This document shows, in pieces, positions 31,527-41,750 of a stretch of DNA of 64,000 bases (positions within the stretch are counted from its first letter, which is position 1; each line of letters begins with the position of its first letter). The DNA is from Deinococcus sp. YIM 134068. GTDB taxonomy: Bacteria; Deinococcota; Deinococci; Deinococcales; Deinococcaceae. The position numbers were made by a program, and so were the translations under genes. The stretch covers positions 1 to 64,000 of the forward strand of contig NZ_JAZHPF010000020.1 in NCBI RefSeq assembly GCF_036543075.1, read 5' to 3'. The notes below the pieces were generated by a model. The model searched no databases. It was not told the DNA's origin and was given only the letters and a program-made list of their open reading frames with translations.

Positions 31527-31757
31527 TTACTGCTTGGAGCCGATGTAATCGACGGCGGCCTGCACGGTGCGGATGCCTTCCGCGTCCTCGTCGCTGATGG
31601 TGATGCCGAACTTGTCCTCCAGCCCCATGATCAGCTCCACCGTCTCCAGGCTGTCGGCCCCCAGGTCCTCCACGAAGCGGGCCTCGGGCGTCACCTTGTC
31701 CCCGTGCACGCCGAGTTTCTCGACGATCACGTCCTTCACGTCCTCAAATGTTGCCAC
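31527..31757 (-). CDS. acpP: Acyl carrier protein
   Basis: A 76-residue acidic carrier of growing acyl chains, modified with 4'-phosphopantetheine on the Ser of [16 protein letters not shown]. It starts at GTG 31757 behind a strong AAGGAGGTATT ribosome binding site, fitting its high expression. It lies between fabG and fabF but is separated from fabG by a 730-bp insert-like region, so it may have its own promoter. Confidence 0.97.
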   Translation of the reverse strand: MATFEDVKDVIVEKLGVHGDKVTPEARFVEDLGADSLETVELIMGLEDKFGITISDEDAEGIRTVQAAVDYIGSKQ

Positions 31758-31916
31758 AGTTGAATACCTCCTTGGTCTGAAGTCTGCGCCAGTCTACACG
31801 CGGGGCGCGGAAACGCCGAAAAGGCTGGACGGGGTTCAAAGCCGGGAAGGCAGCAGAAACCCCCCGGTTTCCCAGGGGGCGTCCGGCGCGGGGGCGGGAT
31901 GACGGGGCGAGAGGGC

Positions 31917-32054
31917 TTACTTCAGGGCTTGAATCAGGTGCGTGATGGCGGTGATCAAACCTGCCGTGGCCGTGAGGATCGCCATGACCTCAGCCACCGT
32001 CGGCGGTCTTTTCTTCCGCTTCTCGCGCGTGGTAGGATGCCTGCGGTTAGGCAT
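31917..32054 (-). CDS. 45-residue basic/hydrophobic peptide
   Basis: From ATG 32054 to TAA 31917. The first 18 residues are strongly basic (MPNRRHPTTREKRKKRPP), and the rest is a hydrophobic helix (VAEVMAILTATAGLITAITH) ending LIQALK. This suggests a single membrane-inserted helix with a cationic N-terminus. GGGGGTG (32061-32067) is a well-placed ribosome binding site, and a perfect 10-bp hairpin lies just 5' of it. A TATACT -10 at 32169-32174 could drive it. The layout recalls small membrane-acting toxins or holin-like peptides, but no family is recognised. Confidence 0.65.
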   Translation of the reverse strand: MPNRRHPTTREKRKKRPPTVAEVMAILTATAGLITAITHLIQALK

Positions 32055-32072
32055 AGCACCCACCCCCTTTCC

Positions 32073-32099
32073 GCGCCCGGAGCCGCACACTCCGGGCGC
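32073..32099 (-). promoter_or_regulatory. Perfect hairpin in leader of the 45-residue peptide gene
   Basis: GCGCCCGGAG (minus-strand 32099-32090) pairs exactly with CTCCGGGCGC (32082-32073) around a 7-nt loop, 2 nt before the ribosome binding site. No T-run follows, so it is more likely a translation- or stability-controlling element than a terminator. Confidence 0.65.
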
Positions 32100-32489
32100 T
32101 TACGCATTTGGAGTGGCCCCTCTCGGTTTGTTCCCCTGTCATGAACCCCGTCCGTGCTGGACTAGGGGAGTATACGGGTTGTGGCGCAGGAATGAGGCGA
32201 AGTCGCGGCTCAGCCGTCCGTCGTTTCGACGTGATGTTCACAGCCGTCGTGCTCGAAGACGGCCCGGCGATCCATCGCCGACAGCGCGTTCGTACAAACG
32301 CCCAGTCCAAAGCGAACTTGCCCGTCAACTCAACGTAATAGATGCAGCTCCAGCATTGCGGGTGAGGTTCATCTACCTCAGTGGCAGGGCCGTACTGATA
32401 ACCTCTAACCTCGGCTGATCCAACGCTGGTGAGTTTCCCTCAGATGGGCAGAGTTCCAAGCCAAACGGTGTCGCTTCTCAGCCATACCG

Positions 32490-33242
32490 TCAGTGCGGGT
32501 ACAGCCCACCGTCCACCCCGATCACCTGCCCGGTAATGTATGCGGCGGCGTCCGAGGCGAGGAAGGCGACGAGCGCGGCGACCTCCTCGGGCCTCCCGAA
32601 GCGGCCCAGGGGGATGCCGCCGAGGTACGCCTTCTGCACGTCGCCCGGAAGCCCCGCCGTCATGTCCGACTCGATGAAGCCGGGGGCGACGGCGTTGACC
32701 GTGATGCCGCGCCCGCCGTACTCCTTCGCCAACGCCTTGCTCAGGCCGATCAGCCCGGCCTTGCTGGCGACGTAGTTCGCCTGACCGGGGTTGCCCATCA
32801 GCCCGACGACCGAGGCAATGTTGATGATCCGGCCTGTGCGGGCGCGCATCATGTGCTTGATGGCGGCGCGGCTGGCGGCAAAGGCGCTCCCCAGGTTGGT
32901 GTCCAGCACGGCGTCCCAGTCCTCGTCCTTCATGCGGATGGCGAGGGTGTCACGGGTGATCCCGGCGTTGTTCACGAGCACGTCGAGGCGGCCCATCTCC
33001 CCGATGACGGTTTCCACGAGCGTTCCGGCATTCGCGGGCGTGGAGAGGTCGGCCCCGAAGACCTGGGCGGGCACGCCGAGCGCACGAATCTCCCCCGCGA
33101 CCTTCTCCGCCTCCACCTGATTGCGGCCATAGTGGACGGCCACGCCGAAGCCCGCCTGAGCGAGTGCGAGGGCCATCGCGCGGCCCAGGCCACGGCTGGA
33201 GCCGGTGACGAGGGCGATCTTCTGGGGTTGAGCTTGGGTCAT
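32490..33242 (-). CDS. fabG: 3-oxoacyl-ACP reductase
   Basis: NADPH-dependent short-chain reductase for the first reduction of fatty-acid elongation. The 250-residue product has the cofactor loop TGSSRGLGRAMA, NNAG (LVNNAGITRD), the catalytic Ser in NIASVVG, and YVASK (Tyr and Lys). The C-terminus ends GVDGGLYPH. ATG 33242 overlaps the stop of the upstream lipoprotein gene (ATGA), so translation is coupled. An in-frame extension further upstream is not needed. Confidence 0.97.
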   Translation of the reverse strand: MTQAQPQKIALVTGSSRGLGRAMALALAQAGFGVAVHYGRNQVEAEKVAGEIRALGVPAQVFGADLSTPANAGTLVETVIGEMGRLDVLVNNAGITRDTLAIRMKDEDWDAVLDTNLGSAFAASRAAIKHMMRARTGRIINIASVVGLMGNPGQANYVASKAGLIGLSKALAKEYGGRGITVNAVAPGFIESDMTAGLPGDVQKAYLGGIPLGRFGRPEEVAALVAFLASDAAAYITGQVIGVDGGLYPH

Positions 33243-33715
33243 GGATTCTCTCGTTTCAGGTCGAAGCTCTGGGAGGTCGCGCTGGCAAAGCACCTCCAGA
33301 GGGGGTCGGTCACGTTTTCGCTGAGCACGTCGCAGAACATCGTGTTCGCCGTCGTGCCATCGTCGCCCCGCAGGTTCAGATGGGCACCACTTGGGACCGG
33401 GCTGGTCTGCGGACGGAGGTAGGAGTGTTCGGCCCCACCCGAGACCGTCCCCTCCACGCTGAACGTTTGCGTTCCGATGGCGGCACTTCCACTCACCGCG
33501 TATTCAAACGAACTCAAGTAGGTAGCCTTCAGGTCGAGACGCAGGGTTTGCCCCACGTCCGCGTCCGACGCCTTGAGCTGCCCCACCCAGACGCCGCGCA
33601 GGATGCGGGGGTCATCCTTGAACGAGACGGGAGTGGGTTCCGGGAGGTCCCGAGAGTAGTAGTCACACGACGAGAGGAGGGGAAGGAGCAGCACGGGCAG
33701 CAGTCGTCTCCTCAT
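33239..33715 (-). CDS. Small lipoprotein in the fab operon
   Basis: A 158-residue protein with the lipoprotein signal MRRRLLPVLLLPLLSSCDYY: the Cys of LSSC should be lipidated and the mature protein anchored in the envelope. The mature part is beta-rich (WVGQLKASDADVGQTLRLDLK) with two further Cys. It lies between the DinB-like gene and fabG and overlaps fabG by ATGA. No family is recognised. A link between envelope and fatty-acid supply is suggested only by position. Confidence 0.75.
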   Translation of the reverse strand: MRRRLLPVLLLPLLSSCDYYSRDLPEPTPVSFKDDPRILRGVWVGQLKASDADVGQTLRLDLKATYLSSFEYAVSGSAAIGTQTFSVEGTVSGGAEHSYLRPQTSPVPSGAHLNLRGDDGTTANTMFCDVLSENVTDPLWRCFASATSQSFDLKRENP

Positions 33716-33779
33716 GATCGTCTCAGGGTACAGGCTGTGGGGCCGGTCACGAGGAAGACGTGTCGAGGTCGGGACGGCA

Positions 33780-34316
33780 TCACGCCTGCCCCAGACTGGC
33801 CTTCACGCCGCCGAGGTGGTGCTGGTTGTGGTAGAGGGTGAAGAGCAGCATCTCGCGGACGCTGAGTTCGCCGAGGACGGGGTGCGTCAGGGCGAAGCGG
33901 TCGAGGTCGGCGTCCGTCCACCCTGCGAGGGCCGTTCTCACGGCGGCGGTGGCGTCCAGGTACTCCTGCACGAGCGCGGCCTGGTCGCCCTGCGGATCGG
34001 GGACGTAGCGGCCAGACGCCTTCGCCCCGCCCGCGAGCGCGTCCCGGTACCCGTCGCGGATGTCGAGGAAGGAGCGTGAGGGGCGGCCCCCACTCCGCCG
34101 TCCCAGCCGATCACGGGAAATCTGCAAGGCTTTGGCGACCGGCGCGTTGGAGAGCGTCAGGTGGTGGAGGTGGTGCGACGGAGACCATGCCTCCGCCGAA
34201 CCGCGCGTGAACACGTCCCCCGGCAGCTTGCGGAAGTATGTTCCTAGCTCGCCCTGCATCTGATTGAGCGCCTGAAGGAGTTCCTCGCGGGTGTGCGGGG
34301 CCTGCGGGACGCTCAA
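33780..34316 (-). CDS. DinB-family protein in the fab operon
   Basis: A 178-residue four-helix protein of the DinB/YfiT type. It has His residues in the classic spacing: SPSHHLHHLTLSN near residue 45-55 and the C-terminal LYHNQHHLGGVKASL, which together would bind one metal. DinB-like proteins are expanded in Deinococcus; some are thiol S-transferases. The start is TTG 34316, overlapping the fabD stop as TTGA with GGAGG 8 nt upstream, so it is coupled to fabD. The substrate is unknown. Confidence 0.82.
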   Translation of the reverse strand: MSVPQAPHTREELLQALNQMQGELGTYFRKLPGDVFTRGSAEAWSPSHHLHHLTLSNAPVAKALQISRDRLGRRSGGRPSRSFLDIRDGYRDALAGGAKASGRYVPDPQGDQAALVQEYLDATAAVRTALAGWTDADLDRFALTHPVLGELSVREMLLFTLYHNQHHLGGVKASLGQA

Positions 34317-35205
34317 GCGAGGTCCTCCGCCTTGCCGACGTTCAGGGTCCGCGCGTCGGGCAGGATACGTTTGACGAGGCCGGTGAGCACCGCGCCCGGC
34401 CCGAACTCGATAAAGGTGTCCACGCCGAGGGCCGCGAGGGTTTGAATAGTTTCCACCCAGCGCACGCTCCCGGTGATCTGGCGGGCGAGGAGGTCGGGGA
34501 GGGCGGCGGGGTCGCCGTTCGCCTCGGCGGTCACGTTCGCCACCACCGGAAAGGCGAGGGGACCGAAGGCCGTGGCCCGCAGGTCGGGGGTCAGGGCATC
34601 CTGCGCGGGCTGCATCAGGGCGCAGTGGAAGGGGGCGCTCACCTTGAGGGGGATGACCTTGAGGCCCCGCCCCTTGAGTGTGGCGGCGGCGGCGTCCACG
34701 GCGTCTTTCTCCCCCGAGATCACCGTCTGGGTCGGCGCGTTGAAGTTGGCGGGCTGGACGATGCCCGGTGCCGAGTCGCAGACCTCGCGCACCACGGCGG
34801 GGTCGCCCATGACGGCGCTCATCGCCCCGACGCCGACGGGCACGGCCTTCTGCATCAATTCGCCGCGCCGCCGGGTGAGGGTCAGCGCGCCCTCCAGCTT
34901 CAAGGTCCCGGCAGCGACGAGCGCGCTGTACTCGCCCAGCGAGTGCCCGGCGGCGTAGGCGGGGGTCTGGCCCGTCCTGGCCTGCCACGCCCGGTACGCG
35001 GCGACCGACGCGGCCACGAGCGCGGGCTGCTGGTTGGCGGTCAGGGTCAACTCGTCGAGCGGCCCGGTCTCGATCAGGGCGCGCAGGCCGGGCAGGGTAC
35101 GTTCGGCCTCGGCATACACGGCCTCAGCCTCGGGGAAGGCGGCGGTGAGGTCCGCGCCCATCCCGACGGCGTGCGAACCCTGGCCTGGGAAGAGGGCGGC
35201 GATGG

Positions 35206-35209
<4 letters not shown>
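34313..35209 (-). CDS. fabD: Malonyl-CoA:ACP transacylase
   Basis: Loads malonyl groups onto ACP. The 298-residue product has FPGQGSHAVGMG, the nucleophile Ser in GHSLGEYSAL, the substrate Arg in RRRGELMQ, a conserved His in SAPFHCALM and the closing FIEFGPGAVLTGL. Start GTG 35209 forms a GTGA overlap with the fabH stop; the long frame upstream of it is an antisense-free shadow of fabH. TTGA at its own end starts the DinB-like gene. Confidence 0.96.
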
Positions 35210-36264
<1,055 letters not shown>

Positions 36265-36270
36265 GCCCGA

Positions 36271-36299
36271 ACCGTAGCATTCTTTGAACAGACGTTCAA
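36271..36299 (-). promoter_or_regulatory. fabH promoter with overlapping palindromic operator
   Basis: On the minus strand TTGAAC (36299-36294) and TACGGT (36276-36271) are 17 bp apart. TTGAAC-GTCT-GTTCAA, a perfect 6+4+6 palindrome (36284-36299), includes the -35 box. This is the layout of a repressor site, of the size TetR-family lipid regulators use. The regulator is not in the window. Confidence 0.75.
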
Positions 36300-36496
36300 G
36301 GAATAATCTGGGAGTGGGGACGTGGTTCGGGGGGCGACCAGCGGCCAGCTTCCAGCCGCCAGCAGAACAGCAGGAGTCGCCTGAGCTTGAGGGTGTGTTG
36401 AAGAGACGAGAGGCTGAGTCCTTGTGCCCCTCCCCCGAAAAAGGGGGCACGCCCCGACGGACACGCCCCCTCCTCGCCCTCGATGGGCCGTGGGTT

Positions 36497-38119
<1,623 letters not shown>

Positions 38120-38349
38120 ACGCCCCCGCCTGCCCGGCCCGCGTCTGGACGCGGTGGAGGGGTGGGGCGTGTCCTCGTGTGTGCCTGTGCCGCCTGCGCC
38201 CGCTCCGTGAGCCGGGTGGCGCGCGACATGCCGCCGCGCATCATAGAGCCTGATACGCCCGCCGCGCGACTCCCGGCGGGGGCAAGGCGAACGGCGGCCC
38301 ACCGGAGAGGACCGGAAGCCGCCGCTTTGCCGTGTTGGTGCCCTCTGTG

Positions 38350-38436
<87 letters not shown>

Positions 38437-38504
38437 ACGCCGCCCACGCCCAGAGATCAAAAGAAAGGCCCCGGCCCCCACACGCGGCGGCGACCGGGAC
38501 AACC

Positions 38505-38582
<78 letters not shown>

Positions 38583-38607
38583 GCACGCCTCTGACGCGGG
38601 CCTACAC

Positions 38608-38636
38608 ATCTTACGGGGGAAGCGGGGGGATGTCAA
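38608..38636 (-). promoter_or_regulatory. Promoter of the tRNA-His/tRNA-Leu unit
   Basis: TTGACA (38636-38631) and TAAGAT (38613-38608) with a 17-bp spacer, essentially consensus. Transcription should start near 38601, about 20 nt before tRNA-His, and could continue into tig. Confidence 0.88.
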
Positions 38637-38726
38637 TGCGGGTGTGGCTTGCAGGTTGTGGGCTGTAGGAAGGGCGATCTTTTCCCACACCCCACACCCC
38701 CTCCCGGCGCTACCCTGTTCCCACCT

Positions 38727-39869
38727 ATGAATTTTAATCTTCCCGAGGACCTGCGGGACGTGCAGGCGACGGTGCGCGACTTCATGCTGGACGTGGTGGA
38801 GCCGCGCGCCCACGAGATCGAGGCGACGAACAGAGTGCCGGACGAGCTGATGCGGGGGGCCGCCGAGCTGGGGCTGTTCGGGCTGAGCATCCCCGAGGAG
38901 TACGGCGGGGTGGGGCTGGGGTCGCTGGGGCGCTGCGCCGTGTACGAGGCGCTGGGGCAGGGGCACATGGGCTTCGGCGGGGTGATCAGCGCGCACGCCT
39001 CCATTGGGACAAGCGGGCTGGTGAAGCTCGGCACCGAGGAGCAGAAGCGGCGTTTCCTGCCGCGCATGGCGAGTGGCGAATGCGTCGCGGGCTTCGCCAT
39101 CACCGAGCCGAGCAGCGGGTCCGACGCGGCGAACATCCGCACGCGGGCCGAGAAGAGGGGCGAGTGCTACGTCCTGAACGGCACGAAGCACTACATCTCC
39201 AACGCGCCCATCGCCGGGGTGCTGACGGTCATCGCGGTCACGGACCCGGCGAAGGGCACGCGCGGCATGAGCGCCTTCCTCGTCGAGCCGCAGACCACGC
39301 CCGGCGTGCGGGTCGGCAAGATCGACGAGAAGATGGGGCAGAAGGGGTCCCTGTCCGCCGAGGTCATCTTCGAGGACGCCGAGATTCCCGCCGCGAACCT
39401 CCTCGGCCCCGAACACCTGGGCTACCGCGAGGCGCTGGGCATCCTCACGAACGGGCGGGTGGGCATCGCCGCGCGCTCGACGGGGGCGATGCAGCGCCTC
39501 CTCGATCTCTCGGTCGCCCACGCCAAGACCCGCGAGCAGTTCGGGCAGCCCATCGCGGAGTTCCAGGCGGTCCAGTTCATGCTCGCCGAGATGGAAATTG
39601 CCATCCAGACCAGCCGCCTCCTGTGGCAGAAGGTGGCGTGGATGGTGGACGGGGGGCAGGACGTGCGCCGCATGGCCTCGGTCGCCAAATACCATGCGAC
39701 CGAGATGCTCTCGCAAGTGGCGGACAAGGCCGTGCAGGTCGCGGGCGGCATGGGCTACATGAAGGACTCCCCCGTGGAGCGGTACTACCGGGACCAGCGG
39801 CTCCTCCGCATCTACGAGGGCACGAGTGAGATTCAGAAGCTGATCATCGCGCGGGACCTGCTGGCGTAG
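38727..39869 (+). CDS. Acyl-CoA dehydrogenase
   Basis: FAD flavoenzyme that oxidises acyl-CoA to trans-2-enoyl-CoA in beta-oxidation or branched-chain catabolism. The 380-residue product has the signature AGFAITEPSSGSDAANI, FAD-contacting YISNAP, RVGIAARSTG, QVAGGMGYMKDSPVERYYRD, and the catalytic Glu in IYEGTSEIQ near the C-terminus, as in short- and medium-chain types. Chain-length preference cannot be read. TACCCT (38711-38716) lies 10 nt before the ATG with no clear ribosome binding site, so the leader is very short. Confidence 0.93.
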   Translation: MNFNLPEDLRDVQATVRDFMLDVVEPRAHEIEATNRVPDELMRGAAELGLFGLSIPEEYGGVGLGSLGRCAVYEALGQGHMGFGGVISAHASIGTSGLVKLGTEEQKRRFLPRMASGECVAGFAITEPSSGSDAANIRTRAEKRGECYVLNGTKHYISNAPIAGVLTVIAVTDPAKGTRGMSAFLVEPQTTPGVRVGKIDEKMGQKGSLSAEVIFEDAEIPAANLLGPEHLGYREALGILTNGRVGIAARSTGAMQRLLDLSVAHAKTREQFGQPIAEFQAVQFMLAEMEIAIQTSRLLWQKVAWMVDGGQDVRRMASVAKYHATEMLSQVADKAVQVAGGMGYMKDSPVERYYRDQRLLRIYEGTSEIQKLIIARDLLA

Positions 39870-39927
39870 GGAGGGATTGAGCGTGAGGGACGGGGGGAGA
39901 ACAGCCTTCGTCCTGACGCCTCACCCC

Positions 39928-40110
39928 TCACCCGTCCTCGTCCTCCGGCTCCCCGACCGGGTGGGCGGTGGGCTGGAAGCGGGCGTGGTCCTCGGTGGGG
40001 GTCAGGTTCTGGCGCGTGTCCCCGTCTGGTCCGGTGTCCACGCCGCTGATGACGACCTCGCCGTGTGCCCGCTCGCCCTGCGTCCCCTCGCCGTCCGGAT
40101 TGTGGGTCAT
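39928..40110 (-). CDS. Small acidic hypothetical protein
   Basis: A 60-residue, highly charged frame rich in Gly, Asp, Glu and Thr and probably disordered (begins MTHNPDGEGTQGERAHGEVV, ends VGEPEDEDG). The support is its start: TACTCT (40116-40121) lies 5 nt before the ATG, the local leaderless pattern also seen at ppk1. A similar acidic small gene lies at 41416-41679. No family is recognised. Confidence 0.5.
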   Translation of the reverse strand: MTHNPDGEGTQGERAHGEVVISGVDTGPDGDTRQNLTPTEDHARFQPTAHPVGEPEDEDG

Positions 40111-40137
40111 GGCCCAGAGTACGGCACAGGGCCGACC

Positions 40138-41055
40138 TCAGCGCGTCAATGCCTCCTCCAGCGCCTCCGCGAAGGCGTCCTCGTCGTCGAGCCAGGGGGA
40201 GTGTCCGGCGTCCAGCACGGTCACGTCGGCGTCCGCGAGGTCGGCGAGCCACTGGACCTGCTCGGGGTAGCTCGTGCGGTCGTGGACCCCGGCGATCACG
40301 AAGACGGGGCGGCGCAATTCCGCGAGGAAGGGCGGGTACTCGAACTCCCACAGGCCCTGGTGGACCAATGCCTCCTGCACCTCGCCGCCGCCCACGAGTT
40401 GCCCCTCGGCGTCGGCGAACTCCTGGCGCATCCGGCTCGCCGCGTCGCGGAAGTGCAGGGCGTTGAGCAGGTCACGGGCGTTGAGCAGGCGGAAGGCCGC
40501 CTCCACGCGCGCCTCTCCGACCGGGGCGTACTCCCCCTCCGGCGTGCGGGCGCGCACCTCCGTCGCCGGGTCGTCCAGCGGCACGCCGCGCCGGGCGCTC
40601 GCCTCGGCCAGGAGGGTGAGGGCGAGGTCCGGGAAATGCACCCACGGGTTGACGACGACCACGCGCGGCGTGCGGGTCGGGTGCCGCCGGGCGTACTCCA
40701 GCGCCACGAGCGCCCCGAAGCCGTGCCCGAGCGGGATGATGCTCTCGGCCCCCAGGTATTCGCGCACGGCCTCCACGTCGGCCACGAGCGTATCGAGGTC
40801 GAGGGTGTCACCGCCCTGCTCGGTGTCCGCAAGTGCCCCGCTGCGGCCCGAGCCACGCTGGTCGAGGTACACGACCCGGCGGTGCTCCAATCGCTCTCCG
40901 AAGAGGCTGCGGAAGGTGTAGGCGTTGTAGCCGGGGCCGCCGTGCAGAAAGATCACGGTCGGCTCTTCGGGGGGCGTGTCCTCTGGTCCCGTCACCTCGA
41001 AATACAGGTCGGCCCCGTTCAGGCGCTCGGTCGTCGGCTCATCCTGCCACGTCAT
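40138..41055 (-). CDS. Alpha/beta hydrolase, proline iminopeptidase-like, nucleophile replaced
   Basis: A 305-residue S33-type fold. It has the oxyanion motif HGGPG (residues 38-42), DQRGSGRS, a cap region, a candidate acid in VIAGVHDRTSYPEQ and the His in DAGHSPWLDD. The nucleophile elbow reads G-H-G-F-G (110-114) where the family has G-x-S-x-G: the catalytic Ser is Gly (codon GGC at 40720-40722, one base from AGC). The protein is otherwise intact, so it is either a non-catalytic homologue or uses another residue. TAGAAT (41062-41067) is 6 nt before the ATG. Confidence 0.88.
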   Translation of the reverse strand: MTWQDEPTTERLNGADLYFEVTGPEDTPPEEPTVIFLHGGPGYNAYTFRSLFGERLEHRRVVYLDQRGSGRSGALADTEQGGDTLDLDTLVADVEAVREYLGAESIIPLGHGFGALVALEYARRHPTRTPRVVVVNPWVHFPDLALTLLAEASARRGVPLDDPATEVRARTPEGEYAPVGEARVEAAFRLLNARDLLNALHFRDAASRMRQEFADAEGQLVGGGEVQEALVHQGLWEFEYPPFLAELRRPVFVIAGVHDRTSYPEQVQWLADLADADVTVLDAGHSPWLDDEDAFAEALEEALTR

Positions 41056-41129
41056 GCGGGCATTCTAGGCGGGGCGAAAAGCAGGTCGGCCCCGGCCCGT
41101 CCGCCCGTTCCCGCGTTACCCTGCCCCCC

Positions 41130-41408
41130 ATGACCGACGCGCCCGACGTGCCGCAGGGCATCGCCTTCACGCTGGAGGGGGTGGACGAGCTGACGTTTGC
41201 CCGCATCCTGCGCGACGTGATGGGCGACGCCGCCTTCCGCCGCCCCCTGCAAGTGCAGGCGCAGGAGCCTCGTCCCGGCAGCCCCGCCCGCCTGACGCTG
41301 GTGTTCCGCCCCGCCGACCGGACCCGCGCCGTGGACGCGATGCAGCGGCTCAAGACCGTGCTGCTGCGCTACGGGGTGCAGATCGACTCCGTGCGCGTGC
41401 CCGATTAG
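41130..41408 (+). CDS. Small conserved-looking hypothetical protein
   Basis: A 92-residue soluble protein with an alpha/beta pattern: GIAFTLEGVDELTFARILRD, a central strand RLTLVFRPADRTR and a final helix-strand AMQRLKTVLLRYGVQIDSVRV. It could be a single ferredoxin-like or ACT-like domain; no motif decides this. TACCCT (41117-41122) sits 7 nt before the ATG and is followed by a C-run without a ribosome binding site, so it should be leaderless. It converges with the acidic protein gene at 41416. Confidence 0.7.
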   Translation: MTDAPDVPQGIAFTLEGVDELTFARILRDVMGDAAFRRPLQVQAQEPRPGSPARLTLVFRPADRTRAVDAMQRLKTVLLRYGVQIDSVRVPD

Positions 41409-41415
41409 GCCGACC

Positions 41416-41679
41416 TCAGCTCTCCGTGTCCGGGTTCTGGCCCTCCGCCGACTCCAACGCCCGCGTCGTCTCGGCCTGCTCCTCGCTGCCACCAAGCAGG
41501 GCGCTTACTTGTGCGGCATTCAACCCCTCACCGGAGGGGGTCGGCGCACCGGAGGCCGGACGCTCGGCGAGGTCGGCGGGCGCGTCCCCCTGTTCGGCAG
41601 GCTGGTCTTCCGGCGGTGCGTCGGTGCGAACGGCGAGGGTCGGGTTGACGGGCAGCGCGTCGTGGTCGTCCTGGGTCAT
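41416..41679 (-). CDS. Small acidic Pro/Glu-rich hypothetical protein
   Basis: An 87-residue frame from ATG 41679 (MTQDDHDALPVNPTLAVRTD), rich in Pro, Glu, Ala and Asp and apparently disordered, with one helix-like stretch LNAAQVSALLGGSEEQAETT. A longer upstream start is possible but covers the divergent phosphoesterase promoter region. No recognised domain. It resembles the 60-residue acidic gene at 39928 in composition only. Confidence 0.5.
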   Translation of the reverse strand: MTQDDHDALPVNPTLAVRTDAPPEDQPAEQGDAPADLAERPASGAPTPSGEGLNAAQVSALLGGSEEQAETTRALESAEGQNPDTES

Positions 41680-41750
41680 GCCCCAGCGTGCCGCCCGCGT
41701 GTCAGGGCTGGTTGACGGGCAGCTCAACGTTTCGTGATGGACTGGGGAGG

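Larger units (their letters stand above)
31758..32489. other. Gap between fabG and acpP holding a small gene and an anomalous segment
   Basis: This 730-bp stretch interrupts the fab locus. 31917-32054 encodes a 45-residue peptide with a hairpin leader (both listed separately). 31840-31880 holds a CCCCGGTTTCCCAGGGGGC hairpin. From about 32100 to 32480 the sequence is visibly lower in GC than the window. Several frames of 60-150 codons overlap there, but none has a ribosome binding site or recognisable motif, so I call no gene. It may be the remnant of an inserted element. Confidence 0.5.

Noticed and set aside
36424..36450. GTGCCCCTCCCCC...GGGGGCAC hairpin as the tig terminator
   Set aside because: The T-run is in the loop on the minus strand and none follows the stem; a weak structure only.
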